Positions 57,201 through 64,000 of a stretch of 64,000 nt of DNA are shown in pieces. How positions within the stretch are numbered: position 1 is the stretch's first letter; each line of letters opens with the position of its first letter. A program made the translations under genes and the position numbers. The notes under the pieces were generated by a model. The model did not search any database and was not told the origin of the DNA. It worked only from the letters and a program-made list of their open reading frames with translations. Origin of the DNA: Tetrapyrgos nigripes (taxonomy: Eukaryota > Basidiomycota > Agaricomycetes > Agaricales > Campanellaceae); NCBI GenBank assembly GCA_013368315.1, contig JAACJM010000030.1, positions 310,001-374,000 on the forward strand, written 5' to 3'.

Positions 57201-60200
57201 AAACTCACCGGCTGTAGGCCTGCTGAAGACCCTAATTGAGTGTGTATGACCCGGGGATGCCGATTGTTGACTTGAGTAACACGGTTATATTGATGTTGCG
57301 CATTGAATTGAGGACCGTGGCTGTATGTTGCATAGTTCCCGGTCCGAGAGAATGTGTGGATGACGTCGGGATCAAACCTCTCGAAACCGGGCATAGCTTG
57401 CTGGAGGTCAAATCTTTGCTTGCCTCCATGTTGTGGATGGTAGGCCATTGGGGTCTGAGAAAGTCAAAAAAAAAAATTGCAGGTACACAGATACTGAGTA
57501 TGTAATGAACGCATCTACCAACAAATCAACAAACACACGTGCATGTTGGTTCAAACGAACCAGCTTGTCTTCAACCGCAATACAGTGCACTCAATGGGTA
57601 AGTATATATATACATACTTCAGGTCAATTCTCACTCGTTTTCTCTCACAGCCTCTCAACATCAGACTCGTACGCTGTCCCCCGCCAAGTCCACCCGCTCG
57701 ACGTCTCCTATCAAGAGCAATGCCGAGCGACTCCTACTCTTGCAGCATGGTATAGACTTGCAAACGTCGGTCTTGAGAGACCATCAAGGTATGTATCTAT
57801 GGCTTCCTATTAATGAGTCTGAGCTGATGCCTGCCATATGTTTGTAGCTATCTTTCAACAAGAATTACACCGTCAAACCGCAGAGGAGCTGCTCAGGGAG
57901 TCTGAGGACAGAGTTGAGCAGGGTTTGGCAACCCTGGCAATTAGTTCTAGTGCGTTGGAAAGCTACATGAGTATGTCAAAGTTCTTTTGTGATGTTTAAT
58001 CCTTGCTGATACCCTCTAGACAATCTTTCTCTCGACCTCGGCAACCCTGCGCGTTCCCAACCCGCTACGCCGTCTCGCAGGATTGGTCGTTCTCCTGGGA
58101 AGGCTGCGACTCCGTCCACACCATCTCGTCTTCAAATTCCAATCATTCCTTCCTTGCCTCGCCCCACATCCGCCACTTCTTTCCAGACACCGCCACCATC
58201 TCCATCCAAATCTAAACCCAACAAGAAGTATGAGGCTTATGTCGTGTACTATGGCCTGGATGGCCAGCACGGCATCTTTACCAAGTGGTGTGTCACACAC
58301 TTTTTTTCCTTCGTCTTTATTTAATGCGAGTTTGTTATTCAGGTTTGCCTCCTGCGGTGAACCTGGCGCGGTGCAATACACCAAGCTACCAAACGGGAGC
58401 AACCTCGAGCGGGCCGTCTATTGAGGCTTCCCCACCCAAAAGGAGGCGTACAGCTCGTACCAGGAATGTGTCGTCAGTGGCATCATTTCCCTGCTCCAGC
58501 TTCCACCGACCGATCCTGAGTATTTCATCGTCACCTCCGGTCATCAGCCCGGAGCCTACCCCCGAAAGCATCTCCTTCCCTTCGGTTTGGACTGGAAGGC
58601 CGGCACTGTGAGGAAGGTTGAGTTGGATAAGGATGCTGCTTGGGAACTTTTCAGGAAGATGGAGAGTGAAGGCCAAATTACTTATCAATAATAGTACCTG
58701 TTATTTACCGTTTTCTTGTCCATTTCATGTATACTTGTATCTTGTGTCAATGTATGAAATCTCGAGAGACTTAGAAGAAAGCATGTCAGAAAAACCTTTA
58801 TGACCGAAACCTTTATGACCGGACCGGTGTGTGCACTCAATGCACTCAACAATGTCAACGTCCTCCTGCATCTCAGCATCAATTTCATCCTTAGTAAAGG
58901 TTAGAACTGGCTACTAGGAGTCGTAGGCTATCGTCACATCTAAGTTTTGTACATTCCCTGTAGAAATTAAAAAAGTCGTAAAGTACGAAAAGTGAGATGA
59001 GGCCAATTAGTGTTCTTATGGCTTACCTTCATGCCTCGACCTAAACTCTATCACACCCCGGAAGAAAAGCAACTTGCCAGGGCTCGCGTCCACGCCAGAT
59101 ACTACGAAAGGTTTCTGTACACTCGCAGACTCCTTCCTTTCATCATGAACTCACCGAAAACTTTTTGTAGGAATCGAGAGGCTCGTCGCGCACAGTCTCT
59201 CAAACAATACCATAAAAACCGGAAGCAGGCCGAAAAGAAAAGGTATGTGTACACTACTATACTGCTCTGTAAGTCGCTTATAACCTTGATGTCCTGCAGC
59301 TGCAAGGAACGTCTGAACCGAAAGGCAAAACATGCGAATGACTCTGCCGCCAGCGAGCTTAAAAAAAGGTGATATGAGTTTCTCCTTTTCTCTTGTCTGC
59401 GTTCTGCTCAAATTTCATATAGAACACTACACATAGACGGACTGGTACAACTAGCTAGCGAGCAACATGACCGTTTCTTCTGCCTCGTCGCTCCTCAAGG
59501 ATCTCCCCAACCATATTTCGAAAATATCTATCGTACTCAACTCGAGCACTTTTCAGCCACTCCGGATGATCCATTGTATGCGCTAGAGGATCTCGAGCGA
59601 CGTTTCATCAAGAAACTGAAGGTTATAGAGGACTACCAACAGGAAATTTGCCAGTCAGTAGGGTTTATGAAGGAATATAGAATGGTAGAGCAGTTGACGG
59701 GAAATGTCCACAAGCTGTTGCACTGGCTCAACGATATTCAGTGCGCAGCTATGGTAGGCGTAAAGGAGTTGACGAGGCTGTATGAAAGGGGACAACTTAA
59801 ATATCAACAACAGTGTGTATGAGTAGTCATGCATTGAAAAAACTTGGATTTATTCTGATATTGCTACAATACATGGATGTGAGGGGTAGGCAGACATCCC
59901 CAATGGTCGGGGTTGTCCAGGAGAAAGGGAGAAAAGGCAGAAGAGAAAGCTATATACTCACCTTTGTAGCATAGAGTAGGAGCTGCGAGTTGTACGAAAA
60001 CTCTGCGAAAACTTCATGGCATACTGGTCATGTGAGTGACGCAGTACGCGGTCAGGCTTCTGACTTCGACTCAACAAACCATGGTCAAGCAACCCAACGG
60101 CCGACAGGGAAGACGGACTCTTGCACCTACCCATCATCTTCTGGGTCCTACATGCTCTCAACCTAGGTCAATCATTGGACGGCTTTCTGCAGGCCAAGTC

Positions 60201-63200
60201 AACAGGCAAAATCAGCAGGCTCACCGTTTGGCTCGGGAAGAACAATGCAACCAGACCCGGACCATTCTTGAAGAACAGATACGCAGGGGAGACAACCGAG
60301 TTCTGGACGACGTCTACCACGATGCTCAAGATGATGTCGGATGGATGCCGCTGGAAGACAATGAGGATGACGGGTTAGCTGGGTTCGAGACTGCAGAGTG
60401 GCACGATGAGGAGCTTACCGAGGAGGAGAGGCTGCTCTATGTGGCCCAAGAATCATACCGGAACTTGTGAGTACTCCTTAAGTCCTTCTATTTGCAATAC
60501 CTGATGTGCTCCAGCGAGTATAAGGACTACCGAGATAGGAGTGACAAGATTATGGAGGATGGGAAGCGGTGGGATCAGGAGTTTCCTGAGCTGGTTGGAG
60601 CGTTTTTGGACTATTGCTACCGCCGCCGTATGGGAGGGGTAGTACAAGATGCTGTGAAGGAGTACCACCTCGTCACAGTGTACAATATCTTTAGTGAGTG
60701 CTTTGTTCGTTTCATTGTATCATGGACTGAAGGTTTGAGCAGGTAACAGGGAAGAGAAATTGGCTCGTTACCATACAGATACTTATCACAATACAAGCTA
60801 CATACGCCAAGGCTACCTTCCATTCAACCCCCTTGTGAACAAGTCAGTTATTACCCTCGACACCATTGAGTTGTACCATCACCTCTCCCTTCGGTGCCCT
60901 CGACTTGGAATACAGAGCTTTGTAAAGACGCTCTGCGACATTCAAGGTGTTCGGTATAAGAATTACCTTTCCAACCAAGTCACCGCAGCACACGACCTTT
61001 ATGTGCGTATCCTTGAGGAGGTCCGGCTTCGTGTTAGGGCAGTACTCGGACGTACTTCAAAGAATTGGCGGATGCTGAATGCATGTCCATGCTGCCAGTA
61101 TGAGGTACTTGGGGAAGATGTATTAGTCTTTCGAATGCTCCTCGCGGTGGACAGAAACAATTCGCTGAAAAGGGTGGAACGACGAGAAAGAGGGCCCGAC
61201 GGCGACCTTCTGGGGCTTTTGAAGGAACAGCTGGATAATAGAGAAGTGGGTGGGGATTACTTTCTGGATAATGCGGAGGTCAATAGGTGGGAGGAGCGAC
61301 AGTGGGGTACGCACGAGGGTTTTGTGCCAACAGCTGGAGGCAAGAAGGTTCCGTGTGCTGACCGGTTCTCAAACATGAACGATGCCAAGACTAAGCGGGA
61401 GTTTGGAGTCTTCAGTGAGACCGGGATATTCTTAGGTGTTTGTCGGCATCGGTTTTGTCTGAAGCTCATCGATATGATGAGGAGTGGCGAGCAGTGAGTC
61501 TTATATTACTTTTTCTATGGACACAGTCTAATTACTTTCAGAGCCAAGTACATCCTCGCCTTTCTAAACGACTTTCTGTCCGCATCCAGGGAGGACCGTC
61601 AAGAACGAGGCCTCAGTGACGAGCCAGACAGCAATCTCGGCGTTGGCTACGACATCGCGTGCAACCTCATTGGTATGATTGCCCGCAGCCCACTCGCCGA
61701 CCTCGCCAGCAAGGAAAAGCTGCAGATGTTGATCGGACTGCTGCACGCCTATGCGCACAACCGACTCTGCCAGCTAACCTTTCTCCTTCTCTACGTGTAC
61801 GGCGCCGGTAACGAGGACTTGGAGGTCTGTGAGAGGTTTTTCTCTCAGTCGAACGCTCTAGCCCCGGTTACCCGATATCAAAGCCGCTTCCATCGTCGTC
61901 AATCCATAGCCCAATACATTTACCACCAGGACAATTTCGAAGCATATGCTAACCTAAGCAAGTCCATATACGGTAACTACAAGCAAGCATTGGACATCCT
62001 TTCAACAAAGGCGACGGTTGTGAAGGGTATGAAGGAGAATGGCCTCACTGATGCGAGGGTTTTTGAGTCATGGTTGGAGGAGGAGAGGATATACCTACAG
62101 TCAGGGAAGACGACGCCAGAGGAGGACATGCTCACAATGGCGTACTACCTCAAGTTGGAGGAACTGGAGAGGTGTGAGGAGGTGCTGAGAAAGGCTCAGG
62201 AGAACCTCCGTATAGAGATATGGGACCCATCGTCGTCATCATCGTCAACGTGTACAGAGGAGCGTGTGAAGTTTCTGCGGGAAGATAAGGCTATTCAGAA
62301 CAACCAGCAAAAGTGTCTACTGCTGGTAGACGACTTACAACACCTGGAGGGAAGGCTCGGTATTGAGGGCAGGTGGGAAAGGGGTTCTGAAGACTGGAGG
62401 AGGGCTGAAAAGATGGTCAGGGAATCTCGGTATCAGAAGGCACTGGACAAGCTGGAGGGACTTGTAGTTGCCCGGATGTTTGAGTTGCAGAGGCTTAATT
62501 TGTCTGGCACAGGTGCATTCCATTTATCTTCTTATTATACAGGTACTGACTAGGATACATCTGTCTAGGCTACAAGATGAGGCAACACATTGGCCATGCC
62601 ATGAAAACCCGGTCCGAAAGCATTCGAAAGGCTCTCAACGAATACAACGCCGCTGCCGCCCTCCTCTCCCCTCCGCGCGATGCTCTTCAATGGTCGGACC
62701 TTGTAGAGTATAGCTACCTCTCCGAATTTGATTTCCTCAAAGACACTCGCAATGACGTTAGAGAGAAGCCCTGGGCCAAACCTGCTCTCCGGCAACTCAT
62801 GACCCAGTACTTCAAGCTCCTACGGTCCGAGGAAGAGCTCAAGCGCCTACATGTCGAGATCAAGCGTCTGGTGACATACATGAAGGAAGAGACCACTTAC
62901 CTGGATGCAATCCGAGACCAACTCTACCAGACAGACCCGACGCTGTCGTTTCAAGTCCACCTGTACCGAAACAAACGTGGAAGGTTCAACGAGCAGCATA
63001 AAATGAGGTTGAAGCAGATCACCAAGCTATGGGGTTTCGACAGTAGAAACATGCACTACTTCCGACCAGGGGTGGGAATCCGACGTCAAATAGCAGTGCA
63101 GGACAACCAGGATGGATGGGAGACTGAAGGAGATGATGAGGAAGGTGAAGGCGAAGGCGAGGAGGAGGAGGAGGAGGCTGGAATCATTGCAGAGGCGGTC

Positions 63201-64000
63201 TTGGGCATTGCTAATGACCCTTAGGCCGTAGTAGTAGTACTTGACTTGGCTTCGGTGTGGATGTATAGATATATATGTTGTGTAGTTAATACAGTGTACT
63301 AATGATTAGGTTATGACCATTGAAGTACCCCTGAGTAGCGGAAACCCTCTATCTAACATACTCCTCATAGCCAGACTCACGAAGTCCTACTGCCCACCGG
63401 AGGGCATCAAACTGCCCGGAAATGCGCTAAACACCTTATGTGAGACGCGCTTCAGGTACCCATCAAAGCCTTATAGAAGTCCCGTCAATTGGTCATGACA
63501 GGTGTTGCCTCAATACAAATGTCCGATAGAGTTCTTCTAAAATACACGACTCGCAGATGCCGGACCCGCCGAGTAATGTCGATTCCGAGGCTATGGACAT
63601 TGATTCGACGCCAATTTAAGCTTCTCGGGCACCCTCTCAGCCCGAAGCCTCGAAAAGTGCCGCCGTTCTCTCTGATGCTGCTGCAAAGTCACGTCAACTT
63701 GAGCGGGATGAGCGAAGGCGTAATGGAAATCTCATTTCTCATGAAGAGAAGTCAACAGGCCGTAAATTTGATGAGCTTTGTGCGAAGTTAGTGATCACAC
63801 GCACAGAGAAAAACGGCAAGGGTGTCGAAACTTCTGCATATTATTGCCTGGGATGTGACACACGTTGGACAAACAATGCCAGATCCCGATGCTTGCCTCA
63901 TGCAAGAACTGCACGGTAAGCAAGATTTCCAACTTGATTTTAGAGGATACATTACGTTCTGACTTTTCAAAGACACTTCAAAGGCTATTTCCAAAACTTC
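54290..64000 (+). CDS. BED-type zinc-finger gene, probably a hAT transposase, split by a KDZ insertion in intron 1 (partial)
   Basis: Exon 1 is 54290-54505 (MELSAEDYRR...IIERPA), followed by the donor GTACGT. The acceptor CGCAG is at 63552-63556. Exon 2 is 63557-63915 and exon 3 starts at 63973 and runs off the window. Phases agree. Exon 2 encodes YYCLGCDTRWTNN...LPHARTARH, a BED-like zinc finger typical of hAT transposases. Two cautions apply. An in-frame TAA lies at 63617-63619, just after MDIDSTPI, so the gene may be dead, or a second gene may start downstream. Also, intron 1 now holds a 9-kb KDZ element; without it the intron would be about 67 bp. The rest of the transposase is not in the window. 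Confidence 0.55.
54529..54705 (+). repeat. Left terminal inverted repeat of the KDZ element
   Basis: It begins CACCTGTCATGACCAATTG and stays matched to the right end until about ACTCAGGG. Confidence 0.95.
54862..57448 (-). CDS. KDZ-element accessory protein, unknown function (788 aa)
   Basis: Minus-strand exons 57209-57448, 56183-57158, 55902-56125, 55583-55841 and 54862-55529 join in phase to 789 codons with the stop. The N-terminal 330 residues are Pro/Ser/Gln-rich and look disordered. A helical block follows (LRDAVAEWLDAFDKDIEQIAAEHGVSVLRVLKLVG), HTH-like with a basic patch (HQAFRKRRN). Next is a conserved domain (FGFICQSRSG, FASGPVDKFLLWKWG, ATLNMEYEHYEYLIV, GIHLIGWP), then a Lys-rich NLS-like stretch and a very acidic tail. 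I recognise the central domain as recurring in mushroom transposon proteins but know no function. DNA binding or a role in transposition is inference from context. It is transcribed away from the other three genes, from an intergenic zone at 57449-57542 that must hold a bidirectional promoter. Confidence 0.75.
57543..58691 (+). pseudogene. KDZ-element accessory protein with viroplasmin/RNase H1 N-terminal-like domain; one premature stop
   Basis: Exons 57543-57597, 57651-57788, 57848-57970, 58020-58287 and 58343 onward are in phase. A helical region (LLRESEDRVEQGL) and a Ser/Pro-rich linker precede a domain that begins KKYEAYVVYYGLDGQHGIFTKW. This is the start of the viroplasmin / RNase H1 hybrid-binding fold, followed by GAVQYTKLPNGSNLERAVY. 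At 58422 a TGA follows. The frame then stays open and protein-like for 88 more codons (EAYSSYQECVVSG, HQPGAYPRKHLLPFG) to TAA at 58689. The downstream part reads as the natural C-terminus, so TGA is probably a nonsense change of a CGA codon. Alternatively a short product ending at 58424 is the real one. Confidence 0.65.
59031..59822 (+). CDS. KDZ-element accessory protein, basic, bZIP-like N-terminus (206 aa)
   Basis: Exons 59031-59110, 59171-59242, 59300-59368 and 59423-59822 join to 207 codons with the stop. The first 75 residues are strongly basic and helical (RARVHARYYERNREARRAQS, then KKSCKERLNRKAKH), similar to a bZIP basic region, so DNA binding is plausible. The rest is helical (LEDLERRFIKKLKVIEDYQQE) and may form a coiled coil. 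No leucine heptad is complete. Start: first ATG, after an in-frame stop. It precedes the transposase by about 260 bp. Confidence 0.7.
60081..63224 (+). CDS. KDZ transposase (about 980 aa)
   Basis: Exons 60081-60466, 60515-60693, 60743-61493, 61542-62512 and 62569-63224 keep phase and total 981 codons with the stop. An in-frame ATG at 60036 would add 15 residues. Features fit the KDZ family: a CPCC zinc pair at about 303, the first catalytic Asp in MLLAVDRNNSLKR (about 325), a second in LGVGYDIACN (about 475), HAYAHNRLCQL, and the Glu in EVCERFFSQSNAL (about 535). After that come helices (NYKQALDIL), a coiled-coil region and an acidic tail (EGEGEGEEEEEEAG). KDZ enzymes are DDE-type cut-and-paste transposases abundant in mushrooms. 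No lesion is visible, so the protein may be active. It acts on the 177-bp ends of this element. Confidence 0.92.
63328..63504 (-). repeat. Right terminal inverted repeat of the KDZ element
   Basis: Reverse complement of 54529-54705. The only clear difference in the outer 165 bp is one C/T change (AAGGCGTTT against AAGGTGTTT). Confidence 0.95.

Larger units (their letters stand above)
54529..63504. mobile_element. KDZ (Kyakuja-Dileera-Zisupton) DNA transposon, 8976 bp, apparently recent
   Basis: Inverted repeats of about 177 bp (54529-54705 and 63328-63504) start CACCTGTCATGACC and differ at about one position in their first 165 bases. They are flanked by exact 8-bp target duplications TTGCCTCA (54521-54528 and 63505-63512). 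The element carries four genes: one on the minus strand (54862-57448) and three on the plus strand, ending with the KDZ transposase (60081-63224). Near-identical ends and long open spliced frames suggest recent movement. Confidence 0.95.

Noticed and set aside
1..64000. tRNA, rRNA and CRISPR arrays
   Set aside because: Nothing with a tRNA cloverleaf, conserved rRNA words or regularly spaced short repeats was noticed. A covariance-model scan (tRNAscan-SE, Infernal) would settle this and could still reveal a tRNA missed by eye.

Overview
The window reads as nuclear DNA of a mushroom-forming basidiomycete (Agaricomycetes). Genes are broken by many short introns (about 50-70 nt, GT...AG). The recognisable families are typical of that class: an F-box protein, cyanamide hydratase-like HD proteins, a caspase-fold peptidase, and a KDZ (Kyakuja-Dileera-Zisupton) transposase. 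About half of the window is mobile or duplicated DNA. No rRNA, tRNA, CRISPR or bacterial-type operon was seen. All functions come from reading translations by eye; no database search was possible.

Left part (1-22 kb) is a field of segmental duplication. Two linked uncharacterised genes, a polytopic membrane protein ('A') and a second conserved fungal protein ('B'), occur twice. At 5461-10169 both are intact and co-oriented. At 1-4184 A is cut by the window edge, and B has been flipped so that its body (1932-3780, minus) points away from its own promoter and start region, which stayed at about 3970-4184 in plus orientation. An F-box gene follows (10423-11920, minus). Then come three near-identical HD-domain genes (13251, 16838 and 20651), two of them arms of a large inverted repeat. 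They are interleaved with a decayed short-chain dehydrogenase, a second copy of its 3' end, a decayed FAD aromatic hydroxylase and scattered 3' fragments of B. This could be the wreck of a small metabolic cluster.

Middle part (22-41 kb) is mostly retroelement debris: two copies of a 396-398 bp LTR in opposite orientation, a Copia-like gag-protease fragment, and two hAT-like non-autonomous elements. It also carries the most striking host gene, a 15-exon, 1170-residue gene (34029-38550, minus). That gene fuses a basidiomycete-expanded N-terminal module of unknown function to a complete caspase (C14) fold with its His/Cys dyad.

Right part (41-64 kb) is transposon on transposon. A 6.1 kb DNA transposon with exact 8-bp target duplications (41141-47220) carries one long transposase broken only by three in-frame stops. 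It is followed by a degenerate Helitron Rep/helicase with a peptidase-like tail, then a Gypsy-type integrase fragment. Last is an almost pristine 8976-bp KDZ element (54529-63504) with about 177-bp terminal inverted repeats, exact 8-bp target duplications and four genes. It sits inside the first intron of a gene whose next exons encode a BED-type zinc finger, probably a hAT transposase running off the right edge.
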